A stretch of DNA of 64,000 bases from UBA6772 sp965183875 (GCA_965183875.1 CBCYMK010000013.1:13445-77444); one strand, 5' to 3'. Numbered from the stretch's first letter, positions 18,627-28,258 are shown. Numbers and translations: made by a program. Notes: generated by a model not told the origin, from the letters alone.

Positions 18627-21065
18627 ATGAAGGTATCGTATAGCTGGATCAAAGACTATTTAAATGTTGGACTAAACGCAATAGATTGCGCCAAAGTTTT
18701 AACAGATACAGGTCTTGAAGTAGAAGGGATTCAGGAAGTTGAAAGTATTAAAGGTGGCATGAAAGGTTTGCTTATAGGTGAGGTAATTACCTGCGAACAA
18801 CACCCTAATGCTGATAGATTACGCAAAACTACTGTAGACATCGGTTCCGAAAATTTAGAGATCGTTTGTGGAGCGCCTAATGTAGCGGTAGGACAAAAGG
18901 TTGTTGTGGCTACTGTGGGAACACTTTTGTACGATGATAAAGGCGAGTCCTTTAAAATTAAAAAGGGAAAAATCCGTGGTGAAGTTTCTTTAGGAATGAT
19001 CTGTGGATCCGACGAAATTGGTTTGGGTGGTGAGCACGACGGGATAATGGTATTAGATGCTAATACCAAGAATGGTACCTCTGCGAGCGAATACTTTAAG
19101 TTAGAAACGGATACCGTTTTCGAAATTGGTTTAACTCCTAACCGTTCCGATGCTATGGGGCATATGGGAGTAGCCTTAGATCTTAGAGCGGGTTTAGCTG
19201 CTCAAGGAACAAAGTTAGAACTGTGTACTCCTACTTTAGAGGAGTTTAAAATAGACAATACAGACCTAAAGATTGATGTTGAGGTAGTAGATGCTAATTT
19301 ATGTCCTCGTTATGCTGGACTTACAATTTCTGGTATTATTGTTCAGGAGTCTCCTGAATGGTTGCGCAAAAGGTTAGAAGCTTTAGGCTTAAGCCCGGTT
19401 AATAATATTGTAGATATTACAAACTACGTTTTACACGAAACAGGAAATCCTTTACACGCTTTTGATGCAGCTAAAATAAAAGGCAATAAAATTACCGTAA
19501 AAACAACAGCTCAAGATACTAAGTTTACTTCCTTAGATGCTGTTGAACGTAAATTGAACACCGAAGATTTAATGATTTGCAATGCTGAGGAAGCAATGTG
19601 TATTGCTGGTGTATTTGGAGGTTTAGAGTCTGGAGTGACTACATCTACCAGCTCTATCTTTTTAGAAGCGGCCTATTTCAACCCTATTTCTATTCGTAAA
19701 ACTGCTAAGCGTCATGCTTTAAATACAGATGCCTCTTTCCGGTTTGAAAGAAGTGTAAATCCGAATACTGTCGTGTGGGCTCTTAAACGTGCAGCGTTAC
19801 TTATTAAAGATATTGCTGGCGGGAACATAAGTTCTGAAATTATAGATTTATACCCTGAGCCAATCCCTAACTTTAAAGTTGATTTTTCTTACGATAACTG
19901 CGATCGATTAATTGGAGAGGTTATTAATAGGACTACTATCAAAGAGATTTTATCGAATTTGGAGATCGATATTTTGGAAGAGTCTGAAGAAAAGCTACTC
20001 TTGTCTGTACCTCCTTATAGAGCAGACGTGCAAAGAGAAGTAGATGTAATTGAGGAGATCTTGCGTATTTATGGTTATAATAATATAGGCATGACGGGAC
20101 GTATTAATGCTTCTTTGTCTATTAACCCTAAGCCAGATGCTCACAAAGTACAGGAGAGAATTTCCGAACTTTTAACTTCTAATGGTTTCCATGAGGGGAT
20201 GTGTAATTCGCTTACTAAATCTTCGTATACCGATGGTTTGGATTCTTTTAAGAAGGAAGCGCAAGTGGTTTTGTTAAATCCTTTAAGTCAGGACTTAAAT
20301 GCCATGAGACAGACTTTATTGTTTGGTGGTTTAGAGAGTTTGGCCTATAATATAAACAGAAAGGTGTCTGATGTTTTTCTATATGAATTTGGGAAAACGT
20401 ATAATAAATATGGAGATGATTATCACGAAGAGCGTAAACTAGCGCTTTGGGTAAGTGGAAAGAAACAAGATGCTAGTTGGAATTCTTCAAAAGATAAAGT
20501 TGACTTCTTTTACCTTAAAGCTATTGTAGAGAAGTTGCTTCAGAGACTCGGCTTACACAAGGGAGTTTCAGTAAATACTATTCAAACTGATCTTTTCTCA
20601 GAAGGATTAGCTTATAAAATACGCAAAAAGAAAGTTTTAGAAATTGGGAATGTGCGTTCATCAATTTTAAAATCTAGCGGTATAAAACAAGAGGTGTTTT
20701 ACGCAGATATTAACTGGGATGCAATCTTAGGATTATTGAAAGATCAAAAAACGAAGTATAAAGAGGTTTCTAAATTCCCAGAAGTAAGAAGAGACCTAGC
20801 TTTATTACTAGATAACGAAGTTTTATTTTCTGATTTACAAAGCATTGCTTTACGAACCGATAAAAACCTGTTGAAAGAGGTGAGTTTGTTCGATGTTTAC
20901 CAAGGTGATAAAGTAGCTGAGGGGAAAAAATCGTATGCTTTAAGTTTCTTATTTCGAGACGAGGAAAAAACACTAACAGACAAAGTAGTGGATAAGGCTA
21001 TTTTGAAAATATTTAAATCTTTAGAGCACCAGTTAAAAGCTGAGCTTAGAGATGGAACTTTATAG
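18627..21065 (+). CDS. pheT: phenylalanine--tRNA ligase beta subunit
   Basis: An 812-residue PheT. With PheS it charges tRNA-Phe as an alpha2-beta2 enzyme. The start at 18627 gives the typical MKVSYSWIKDYLNVGL. Domains in order: the tRNA-binding OB fold (B2-like, CGAPNVAVGQKVVVATVGTL near 90), B3/B4 editing domain (near 215-400, with NNIVDITNYVLHETGNPLHAFD), B5 domain (near 400-475), the catalytic-like core (EVDVIEEILRIYGYNNI near 480) and a C-terminal anticodon-binding ferredoxin fold (FPEVRRDLALLLD near 725). A TACTTTTG -7-like box lies at 18596-18603. pheS is not in the window. clpX begins 36 nt downstream. Confidence 0.95.
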   Translation: MKVSYSWIKDYLNVGLNAIDCAKVLTDTGLEVEGIQEVESIKGGMKGLLIGEVITCEQHPNADRLRKTTVDIGSENLEIVCGAPNVAVGQKVVVATVGTLLYDDKGESFKIKKGKIRGEVSLGMICGSDEIGLGGEHDGIMVLDANTKNGTSASEYFKLETDTVFEIGLTPNRSDAMGHMGVALDLRAGLAAQGTKLELCTPTLEEFKIDNTDLKIDVEVVDANLCPRYAGLTISGIIVQESPEWLRKRLEALGLSPVNNIVDITNYVLHETGNPLHAFDAAKIKGNKITVKTTAQDTKFTSLDAVERKLNTEDLMICNAEEAMCIAGVFGGLESGVTTSTSSIFLEAAYFNPISIRKTAKRHALNTDASFRFERSVNPNTVVWALKRAALLIKDIAGGNISSEIIDLYPEPIPNFKVDFSYDNCDRLIGEVINRTTIKEILSNLEIDILEESEEKLLLSVPPYRADVQREVDVIEEILRIYGYNNIGMTGRINASLSINPKPDAHKVQERISELLTSNGFHEGMCNSLTKSSYTDGLDSFKKEAQVVLLNPLSQDLNAMRQTLLFGGLESLAYNINRKVSDVFLYEFGKTYNKYGDDYHEERKLALWVSGKKQDASWNSSKDKVDFFYLKAIVEKLLQRLGLHKGVSVNTIQTDLFSEGLAYKIRKKKVLEIGNVRSSILKSSGIKQEVFYADINWDAILGLLKDQKTKYKEVSKFPEVRRDLALLLDNEVLFSDLQSIALRTDKNLLKEVSLFDVYQGDKVAEGKKSYALSFLFRDEEKTLTDKVVDKAILKIFKSLEHQLKAELRDGTL

Positions 21066-21100
21066 AACAAGCTTTAATTAAGCTTAATAGATATTCGATT

Positions 21101-22334
21101 ATGGAAGATCAAGGAACTAATTGTTCGTTTTGTGGACGCACTAAACAGGAGACAGATGTGTTAATAGCCGGTACTACGGGGCATATTTGTAATCTGTGTA
21201 TTAGTCAAGCACACGATATTATTACCGAGGAAATGGAGCATACAACACGCGAAAATCTCGAAGAAGATTTAACGCTGTTAAAGCCTATTGAAATAAAAGA
21301 ACACCTTGATGCTTTTGTGATCGGTCAGGATCATGCTAAAAAAGTTCTTGCGGTAGCTGTATATAATCACTATAAGAGATTATTGCAAGAGGGAACTAAA
21401 GAGCAAGAGGTAGAGATTGGAGAAATCCAATATCATGATGGTAGGAAAAACGGGGACAGGGAAAACCCTATTAGCTCGTTCTATTGCTAAGATGCTTAAT
21501 GTACCTTTTACTATAGTAGACGCTACTGTTCTTACAGAAGCAGGTTATGTAGGAGAAGATGTGGAAGGTATTTTATCGAGGTTACTACAGGCTTGTGATT
21601 TTGATGTAACTCTTGCAGAACGCGGAATTGTATTTATCGACGAGATCGATAAAATTGCTAGAAAAAGCGATAATCCATCCATTACAAGAGATGTTTCTGG
21701 TGAAGGAGTACAACAGGCAATGCTTAAGTTATTGGAAGGTACCGTTGTAAATGTTCCTCCTCAAGGTGGTAGGAAACACCCGGATCAAAAATACATTAAG
21801 GTAAATACGAAAAATATTCTATTTATCTGTGGCGGTGCTTTCGATGGTATAGAGCGTCATATTAGAAATAGAATGAATACCAATGCTCTAGGTTTTGGAA
21901 ATGCTACCGAGGAGCAAGTAGACGAAACAAACTTATTGCAGTATGTTTCGCCACAAGATGTTAAAAGTTTTGGGATTATACCTGAACTCATAGGGCGTTT
22001 ACCTGTGGTAACACACCTTAATCCTCTAGATAGAGTTGCCTTAAGAGATATTCTTACTGAGCCAAAGAACTCATTAATCAAACAGTATGTGAAGTTGTTT
22101 GAGATGGATGAGGTTGTGCTTAAAATTGAGGACGAAGTATTTGAACTCATTGTAGATAAAGCTGAAGAATTTAAGCTAGGAGCTAGAGGCTTACGTTCTA
22201 TCTGTGAGGCTATTATGGTAGATGCTATGTTCGAACTTCCTTCTTCAGATGAAAAAGAATTTGTAATTACCAAAGCTTATGCTGAAGAGAAGTTGTCGCA
22301 CAAGAAATTAAGACAACTTAGGGCGGTAAGCTAA
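21101..22334 (+). CDS. clpX: ATP-dependent Clp protease ATP-binding subunit ClpX, split by a +1 frameshift
   Basis: ClpX unfolds tagged substrates for ClpP. The first frame (21101-21490) encodes the zinc-binding domain (CSFCGRTK ... CNLCI) and the linker up to VEIG. The second frame carries the AAA+ core: EKSNIMMVGKTGTGKT (Walker A), IVFIDEIDKIA (Walker B), the RKHPDQ segment and the sensor-2 RGLRSICE. The frames meet at VEI / EKSN, where one extra G in the GG at 21419-21420 breaks the reading. Removing it restores 410 residues, the normal family length, and the expected VEIEKSNI junction. A sequence error is the simplest explanation, since ClpX is highly conserved and the rest is intact; a real inactivating mutation is the alternative. 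folK follows after 6 nt. Confidence 0.9.
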
Positions 22335-22340
22335 ATCATC

Positions 22341-22850
22341 ATGGAACATAAAGTTTTAATAAGCTTAGGTTCTAATAAAGGGGAGCGCAAAGAGAATTTA
22401 GAAAAAGCAATCGTTCAAATCAAAACCCAATTGGGCAATGTAATAGCGATTTCACCTATCTACGAATCTCCTTCTTGGGGCTACGAAGATGAACCCTATT
22501 TAAATAATGCCATTTGTTTGGTTACCGATATTCCGCCTATTCTATTAATAGAAGCACTATTGCTGATTGAAAATAGCTTGGGTAGGTTAAGGACTAAGAA
22601 TACTTCATACCAAGCGCGAGAAATAGATTTAGATATTATTCTTATAGAAGGATTGGTGATAGAACACCCTAAGCTCCAAGTGCCACATCCTAGGATGAAT
22701 ATGAGGAAATTTGTTCTGCAACCTTTAGTTGATATCGCTCCAAAATGGGTGCACGAAAAAGAGCATTGCTCTTTGAGTGATTTACTTTTAAAATGCGAAG
22801 ATCGGTCTGAAATAAAATTATATGGAAACACATCCTTATATAGTAGTTGA
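22341..22850 (+). CDS. folK: 2-amino-4-hydroxy-6-hydroxymethyldihydropteridine pyrophosphokinase
   Basis: A 169-residue HPPK. It transfers pyrophosphate from ATP to 6-hydroxymethyl-dihydropterin in folate synthesis. Family marks: the N-terminal VLISLGSNKGERKENLEKAI, SPIYESPSWGYEDEPYLNNA near 40, the signature REIDLDIILI near 93 with the two metal-binding Asp residues, and VPHPRMNMRKFVLQPLVDIAP near 113. It lies 6 nt after clpX and its 3' end overlaps the kinase gene by 29 nt in another frame. The order clpX-folK-dNK suggests one transcript. Confidence 0.92.
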   Translation: MEHKVLISLGSNKGERKENLEKAIVQIKTQLGNVIAISPIYESPSWGYEDEPYLNNAICLVTDIPPILLIEALLLIENSLGRLRTKNTSYQAREIDLDIILIEGLVIEHPKLQVPHPRMNMRKFVLQPLVDIAPKWVHEKEHCSLSDLLLKCEDRSEIKLYGNTSLYSS

Positions 22851-23460
22851 GGGAAATATAGGTTCTGGAAAAACTTCATTAGTTGAAAAGTTATCAGCTC
22901 ATTTAAATGCGAACGCTATTTACGAATCGTTTTCTGAAAACCCATTTCTCCCAAAGTTTTATTCAGAACCCAATAAATATGCTTTTCCTTTAGAGCTTTC
23001 TTTTTTAACTGATCGATACCATCAACTCCAAAAAGAATTAAATACCAAAGGCCTCGTTCCAGAAACCGTTATTTCCGATTATTATTTGTCTAAGTCTTTA
23101 ATCTTTGCAGAAATAAACCTTCCAAAAGATCAATTTGAGCTGTACAATGATTTGTTTTCTATTATCCATCAGAAGCTACCCAAACCGAGCCTTTATATCT
23201 TTTTATCTTCTACAGTTGAGAGATTACAAAAAAATATAAAAAATAGAGGAAGAGCCTATGAAATGGGTATTAAGAGTAGTTATTTAGAGAAAATTCAAGA
23301 AGGCTATTTGTCATTTATAAGCACACAAAAAGAATTCCCTATACTACTGATAAACACATCAAATATTGATTTTGTTCATTCAAAAGTAGATTTTGAGTAT
23401 TTAATTAGTTGCCTGGAAAAAAAATACACTAAAGGAGTGCATAGAATTGACTTGTTTTAG
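22822..23460 (+). CDS. deoxynucleoside kinase (deoxyadenosine/deoxyguanosine kinase type)
   Basis: A 212-residue P-loop kinase of the dNK family, which phosphorylates deoxynucleosides in nucleotide salvage. It starts METHPYIVVEGNIGSGKTSLVEKL (Walker A GNIGSGKT). A catalytic glutamate-containing YESFSENPFLPKFY, the DRYHQ motif (ELSFLTDRYHQL; the equivalent of the ERS/DRx motif) and the LID-region arginines (NIKNRGRAYEMGI near 140) are visible. The ATG lies 29 nt inside folK, so start and stop overlap out of frame, which points to coupled translation. In Flavobacteriia this gene commonly follows folK, from memory. The preferred nucleoside cannot be told from the sequence. Confidence 0.88.
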   Translation: METHPYIVVEGNIGSGKTSLVEKLSAHLNANAIYESFSENPFLPKFYSEPNKYAFPLELSFLTDRYHQLQKELNTKGLVPETVISDYYLSKSLIFAEINLPKDQFELYNDLFSIIHQKLPKPSLYIFLSSTVERLQKNIKNRGRAYEMGIKSSYLEKIQEGYLSFISTQKEFPILLINTSNIDFVHSKVDFEYLISCLEKKYTKGVHRIDLF

Positions 23461-23480
23461 AAGCAATTTTTTTATATTTG
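23451..23480 (+). promoter_or_regulatory. predicted promoter of the OmpA-family gene
   Basis: CTTG at 23451-23454 and TATATTTG at 23473-23480 have an 18-nt spacer, close to the Bacteroidota consensus. The start codon is 69 nt downstream, leaving an untranslated leader. Confidence 0.6.
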
Positions 23481-23548
23481 CCAGGTCTATCAATTGATGG
23501 AGTAACACTTAATTAACGACTTAGATAAAAAATCCTAAAATTAAACAC

Positions 23549-24829
23549 ATGATCAACTTAAAGAACCTAGCTCTAGCATCTTTGTTTGTTACAACAAGTG
23601 CTTTTGCTCAAGACGGAGGCCTTAAAGGCTTAGTACTAGATAACGCATCTATTGGTGTAAATGTTGGTGCATTTACTTATGTAGCTGCAGACCGTAATTT
23701 AGACCTTGCTTATGGTTTAAACTATACAAAACAAATTAATTCAGTTGTTGCACTTCAAGCAGGTGTTTTAAAAGGTGCATTATCTAATGAAGCTGAAGCA
23801 TTTGATTTTAATGCGATTACACTTAAGGGACTTGTTAACTTAACAAACCTTTCTGTTGGTTCTTGCCCTAAAGCTAAATTCTACCTTTCTGGAGGTGTAA
23901 ATATATTACACTATAACGAAGAAAGAGCTGTTATACCTAACTTAGGTGGTGGTGTTAAATATGCTTTAAATAATAATATCGATTTAGATCTAACGGCTTC
24001 ATTTGGTACTAGCCCAATGACTTCAGACGATATCGATGCACACTTAGCTACTAGCTTAGGTGTAAATTATAGATTCACTAAAAAAGAAGTTGCTGTAGAG
24101 TGGAATAACCCATTAGACGCAATGTACGGTGATATTGCTACTGTGAAAACTGAAATCGAAGGTCTTTCTAACGATACCGATGGTGATGGTGTAGCGGATG
24201 CTTTTGATGGAGATAACAATACTCCAGAAGGTGTAGCTGTAGATGGAAAAGGAAATGCATTAGATGTAGATATGGACGGAGTAGCTGATTATGCTGATGA
24301 AGATCCTTTTACTGCACGTGGTGTACAAGTTGATGCTAATGGACGTGAGTTGGATAGCGATAAAGATGGGGTTGCTAACTCTGTTGATGTTGAGCCTAAC
24401 ACTGAAGCTGGAGCTACTGTAAACTTCCAAGGTAAAGAAATTAGAGGTGCTAAGGGTGCGTTTATGCCTGCTGTATACTTTGACTTTAACTCTGCTAAAG
24501 TTTCTTACGCTAACTACGAAAGATTAGCTGCTGTAGCTTCTTTGTTACAAGCTAACCCTAAATATAAGCTTAGCGTTATTGGTTATGCTGATGCTGTAGG
24601 TAATGCTGCTAACAACCATAAAATTGCTTTGCGTAGAGCAAATGCTGTTGTAGATGCTTTATCTTCTATGTTTAATATTGATGCTGCTCGTCTTACTGCT
24701 TCTTCTAAAGGTGAAGATGCTCCTTTAGCTAACGAGTCTGTAAAAGTTACTGAAACTACTGCTGATGGTCAAGTTATTTCAAATAACTTAACTAGAATGA
24801 ACCGTCGTGTTGAATTCGTTATTGAGTAG
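23549..24829 (+). CDS. OmpA-family outer membrane protein with calcium-binding TSP3-like repeats
   Basis: A 426-residue envelope protein. The signal peptide MINLKNLALASLFVTTSAFAQ is followed by a small beta-barrel (about residues 25-180, alternating strands). Next come thrombospondin type 3-like Asp-rich repeats (DTDGDGVADAFDGD, DVDMDGVADYADEDP, DSDKDGVANSVDVEP; about 210-295), then a C-terminal OmpA peptidoglycan-binding domain (YFDFNSAKVSYANYERL, IGYADAVGNAANNHKIALRRA; about 310-426). It probably anchors the outer membrane to peptidoglycan. Its own promoter and a strong terminator make it monocistronic. Codon use is biased toward GCT/GGT and AAC relative to its neighbours, which fits high expression. 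Confidence 0.9.
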   Translation: MINLKNLALASLFVTTSAFAQDGGLKGLVLDNASIGVNVGAFTYVAADRNLDLAYGLNYTKQINSVVALQAGVLKGALSNEAEAFDFNAITLKGLVNLTNLSVGSCPKAKFYLSGGVNILHYNEERAVIPNLGGGVKYALNNNIDLDLTASFGTSPMTSDDIDAHLATSLGVNYRFTKKEVAVEWNNPLDAMYGDIATVKTEIEGLSNDTDGDGVADAFDGDNNTPEGVAVDGKGNALDVDMDGVADYADEDPFTARGVQVDANGRELDSDKDGVANSVDVEPNTEAGATVNFQGKEIRGAKGAFMPAVYFDFNSAKVSYANYERLAAVASLLQANPKYKLSVIGYADAVGNAANNHKIALRRANAVVDALSSMFNIDAARLTASSKGEDAPLANESVKVTETTADGQVISNNLTRMNRRVEFVIE

Positions 24830-24853
24830 GTTTACTAAGATATATTCTATATT

Positions 24854-24888
24854 AAAAATCCCTTTCGTTTTTCGGAAGGGATTTTTTT
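24854..24888 (+). terminator. Rho-independent terminator of the OmpA-family gene
   Basis: AAATCCCTT pairs with AAGGGATTT across a short T/C-rich loop and is followed by a T run, about 25 nt after the stop codon. Confidence 0.88.
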
Positions 24889-24950
24889 GTGCTAATAAGT
24901 ATTTGAAAAGTGACTAGGTATAAAGTACAAAGTAGTTAGTACATAGTATG

Positions 24951-24979
24951 AACTACCAACTACCAACTACCAACTACCT
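24951..24979. repeat. short tandem repeat, 7-nt unit CTACCAA
   Basis: About four head-to-tail copies of CTACCAA lie at the 3' edge of the TrmH-type gene and overlap its last codons, so the array supplies the final Ser-Trp-stop of that protein. Similar GTAGTTG arrays occur between genes in flavobacteria, from memory. Copy number may vary between strains. Confidence 0.7.
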
Positions 24980-25503
24980 ATTCTACCTCTAAATAGCTCC
25001 CAAAGTACCACTCCTGCACTCACTGAAATATTTAGCGAATGTTTGGTGCCCAGCTGAGGAATTTCTATGCAATTATCACACTTATCTATTACTTCTTGCT
25101 GTACACCCTTAACTTCATTCCCGAAAACTACAGCAATTTTAGAATGCTTAGAATGATCGAAATCATTGAGCATAACACTATTCTTTGCTTGTTCTATAGC
25201 TAAGCAATAGAATCCTTCAGATTGAAGTTTTTTAACACATTCCAAGGTGTTTTCCATATACTCCCAAGACACAGATTCTGTTGCGCCTAAAGCTGTTTTA
25301 TGGATGTCTCTATGGGGTGGTTGTGCGGTAATGCCACACAAATAAATTTTCTCTAGTAAGAAGGCGTCTGAAGTACGAAAAACAGAACCTATATTATTTA
25401 AGCTTCTAATATTGTCGAGTACAACAACAATGGGTAGTTTTTCTACCTGTTTAAAGTCATCAACGCTAAGTCTATTTAGTTCGCTATTTTTTAATTTTCT
25501 CAT
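24967..25503 (-). CDS. TrmH-family (SpoU) RNA 2'-O-methyltransferase
   Basis: A 178-residue SPOUT methyltransferase that transfers a methyl group from SAM to a ribose 2'-OH in tRNA or rRNA. The three SpoU motifs are present: motif 1 NIRSLNNIGSVFRTSDA near residue 32, motif 2 VFGNEVKGV near 128, and motif 3 IPQLGTKHSLNISVSAGVVLWEL near 148, which form the trefoil knot and cofactor site. There is no N-terminal RNA-binding extension, so it is a short form like TrmL or minimal TrmH; the target nucleotide is not predictable. It is divergent from mutS with a 77-nt gap. The stop codon lies inside a 7-nt tandem repeat. Confidence 0.88.
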   Translation of the reverse strand: MRKLKNSELNRLSVDDFKQVEKLPIVVVLDNIRSLNNIGSVFRTSDAFLLEKIYLCGITAQPPHRDIHKTALGATESVSWEYMENTLECVKKLQSEGFYCLAIEQAKNSVMLNDFDHSKHSKIAVVFGNEVKGVQQEVIDKCDNCIEIPQLGTKHSLNISVSAGVVLWELFRGRIGSW

Positions 25504-25580
25504 CCGCTAATCGTACAGAATTAATATCTTAGTCCTTTGTTCAAAACGAATGCAAATTAACCAATATAATAGCAATACCC

Positions 25581-28190
25581 TTGGCAAAAACAGTTAAAAA
25601 GAAGAAGGAAACTCCATTGATGACTCAATACAATGGGATTAAGGCGAAGTATCCTGACGCAGTGCTATTATTTCGCGTTGGCGATTTTTATGAAACTTTT
25701 GGCGAAGACGCGATTAAAGCGGCTCGTATATTGGGTATTGTGCTAACAAGTAGAGCTAACGGGAGTTCTAAAATCGAATTGGCGGGATTTCCGCACCATT
25801 CTTTAGATACCTATTTACCCAAATTAGTTCGTTCTGGTTGTAGAGTTGCTATTTGTGATCAGTTAGAAGATCCTAAATTAACCAAGACTATTGTAAAAAG
25901 AGGTGTTACAGAACTCGTTACCCCAGGAGTTTCGTACAATGATAAAACCTTAGATATTAGGTCGAATAATTTTTTGGCTTCTATTCATATAGAGAAAGAT
26001 GGGGTAGGAGTAGCCTTTTTAGATGTTTCTACTGGTGAGTTTTTAGCAGCTGAAGGCTCTTGGGATTATGTGAACAAACTATTACAAAGCTTTTCGCCTT
26101 CAGAAGTTATTTATCAAAAACAATATAAGGCTGAGTTTACCAAGCGTTTTGCAGATAGTTTTTTCACATTTACACTCGAAGATTGGGTGTTTACTCGAAC
26201 TTATACTGAAGATTTATTACTCAAGCATTTTGGTACCAAGTCACTAAAAGGTTTTGGAGTAGATAAATTAGACTTGGGTATTGTAGCTGCAGGGGCTGCT
26301 CTACATTATTTAAATGAAACTCAACATAATAAGGTTAGCCACATTTCGGCAATTAACCGAATAGAAGAAGACCGCTTTGTGTGGATGGATAATTTTACTA
26401 TTCGAAATTTAGAGTTAATTCAATCTACCGGTATAAATGGTGTTTCTTTATTAGATATACTCGATCAAACTACTTCTCCCATGGGAGCTAGAATGCTTAG
26501 ACGTTGGTTGGTACTTCCTTTAAAAGATAAAAAAGCCATACAAGACCGCTTAAATATTGTAGAATATTTCTCTACTAACGGTGAAGTGTCTGATGAGCTA
26601 GCGCTTCAAATTAAGCAAATGGGTGATTTGGAGCGTTTAATCTCTAAAGTAGCAACGGCTAGAATTTGCCCTCGTGAAGTAGTGCAGCTAAAGCGTGCAT
26701 TAAATGCTATAGTTCCAGTTGTTGAATACTGTAAAAAATCGGGCAATAAAAGCCTTAAAGCTTTAGCTTCACAACTAAATCCATGTGATTTAGTAAGAAG
26801 GAAGATCGAAAATGAATTAAAAGATGAGGCTCCTGTACAGTTAGTAAAAGGGAATGTTATTGCTTCTGGAGTGTCTGAAGAATTAGATGAACTTAGAGCG
26901 ATCTCTACATCTGCTAAAGAATATTTAGAGCAAATAAGAGTTCGGGAATCGGAAGCTTCAGGGATCACCTCTTTAAAAATTGCTTTCAATAATGTATTTG
27001 GTTTTTACCTGGAAGTTCGGAATTCACATAAAGATAAAGTACCACAAGAGTGGATTAGAAAGCAGACTTTAGTAAATGCAGAACGTTATATTACCGAAGA
27101 ATTAAAAGAGCTTGAAGTTAAAATTTTAAGTGCAAACGATAAGATTCTAGCCTTAGAACAAAGATTATTTAATGATATAGTAGCCTCATTAATGGATTAT
27201 GTTCAAGTCGTACAACGCAATTCTCAGCTAATTGCTCGTGTAGATGTTCTTTTATCCTTTGCTAAGGTTGCTAAGATCAATGATTATACTAAACCAGTAT
27301 TAGACGATAGTTTTTCGTTAGACATTAAAGAGGGGCGTCATCCTGTAATTGAAAAGCAATTACCAGTGGGTGAGTCTTATGTCTCTAACGATGTATATTT
27401 AGATAAAGATAGTCAGCAAATAATAATGATTACAGGGCCCAATATGTCTGGGAAGTCTGCCTTATTGAGGCAAACAGCTTTGATTGTATTAATGGCTCAA
27501 ATGGGTTCTTTTGTTCCTGCTAAAGCTGCTTCTATAGGAGTGGTTGATAAGATTTTTACTAGGGTAGGGGCATCCGATAATATATCCTTAGGGGAGTCTA
27601 CTTTTATGGTTGAGATGAACGAAACGGCAAGTATATTAAATAATGTATCCGACCGTAGTTTAATTTTACTCGACGAAATAGGGCGAGGTACCAGTACCTA
27701 CGATGGGATTTCTATAGCATGGGCAATTGCAGAGTTTCTACACGAAAATAAATTTAAGGCCAAAACCTTATTTGCTACCCATTACCATGAACTCAACGAA
27801 ATGACCGAGAGTTTCGATAGGATAAAGAATTTTAACGTTGCTGTAAAAGAGGTAGGTAAAAAGATCTTATTTCTACGCAAGCTCAAACCCGGAGGATCTG
27901 CTCATAGTTTTGGGATTCATGTGGCTAAAATGGCGGGAATGCCAAAGTCACTTATCCGAAGAGCGAATGTTATCCTTTCTCATCTAGAAAAATCTCATTC
28001 ATCTGAAGAATTAACAAGTAAGGCGAAAGCAATCTCACAGGAGTCTGATATGCAATTGAGTTTCTTTAAACTCGATGACCCCGCTTTAGAGCGAATAAAA
28101 GAAGAGATTGTTAAGACCGATATTAATACTTTAACCCCTGTAGAGGCTTTATTAAAGCTAAATGAAATAAAGAAAATGATTGGTGCTTAG
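25581..28190 (+). CDS. mutS: DNA mismatch repair protein MutS
   Basis: An 869-residue MutS that recognises mismatches and small loops as a dimer. The TTG at 25581 is taken as start because it gives the lysine-rich leader MAKTVKKKKETPLMTQYNGI usual for Bacteroidota MutS; the first ATG would remove 13 residues. The mismatch-contact motif GDFYETFGEDA (Phe-Tyr-Glu) lies near residue 35. Core and clamp domains occupy about 250-560. The ATPase domain has Walker A TGPNMSGKSALLRQ near 618, Walker B LILLDEIGRGTSTYDG near 696 and the ATHYHEL motif near 733, with a C-terminal helix-turn-helix region. The length is normal and no lesion is seen. Confidence 0.95.
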   Translation: MAKTVKKKKETPLMTQYNGIKAKYPDAVLLFRVGDFYETFGEDAIKAARILGIVLTSRANGSSKIELAGFPHHSLDTYLPKLVRSGCRVAICDQLEDPKLTKTIVKRGVTELVTPGVSYNDKTLDIRSNNFLASIHIEKDGVGVAFLDVSTGEFLAAEGSWDYVNKLLQSFSPSEVIYQKQYKAEFTKRFADSFFTFTLEDWVFTRTYTEDLLLKHFGTKSLKGFGVDKLDLGIVAAGAALHYLNETQHNKVSHISAINRIEEDRFVWMDNFTIRNLELIQSTGINGVSLLDILDQTTSPMGARMLRRWLVLPLKDKKAIQDRLNIVEYFSTNGEVSDELALQIKQMGDLERLISKVATARICPREVVQLKRALNAIVPVVEYCKKSGNKSLKALASQLNPCDLVRRKIENELKDEAPVQLVKGNVIASGVSEELDELRAISTSAKEYLEQIRVRESEASGITSLKIAFNNVFGFYLEVRNSHKDKVPQEWIRKQTLVNAERYITEELKELEVKILSANDKILALEQRLFNDIVASLMDYVQVVQRNSQLIARVDVLLSFAKVAKINDYTKPVLDDSFSLDIKEGRHPVIEKQLPVGESYVSNDVYLDKDSQQIIMITGPNMSGKSALLRQTALIVLMAQMGSFVPAKAASIGVVDKIFTRVGASDNISLGESTFMVEMNETASILNNVSDRSLILLDEIGRGTSTYDGISIAWAIAEFLHENKFKAKTLFATHYHELNEMTESFDRIKNFNVAVKEVGKKILFLRKLKPGGSAHSFGIHVAKMAGMPKSLIRRANVILSHLEKSHSSEELTSKAKAISQESDMQLSFFKLDDPALERIKEEIVKTDINTLTPVEALLKLNEIKKMIGA

Positions 28191-28228
28191 AGACTTGCAA
28201 AAACATCGTTAAATTCTTTTATTTTTGC

Positions 28229-28258
28229 TTTGCGGTTTATTAAAAGTACTTATATTTG
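28229..28258 (+). promoter_or_regulatory. predicted promoter of the tRNA-Gly / tRNA-Leu operon
   Basis: TTTG at 28229-28232 and TATATTTG at 28251-28258 are separated by 18 nt. The tRNA-Gly gene starts 27 nt later and no other promoter-like pair lies between the two tRNAs. Confidence 0.65.

Noticed and set aside
21410..21430. Programmed frameshift in clpX
   Set aside because: No slippery heptamer, rare codon with nearby stop, or stimulatory hairpin is visible, and ClpX is not known for recoding; an indel is simpler.
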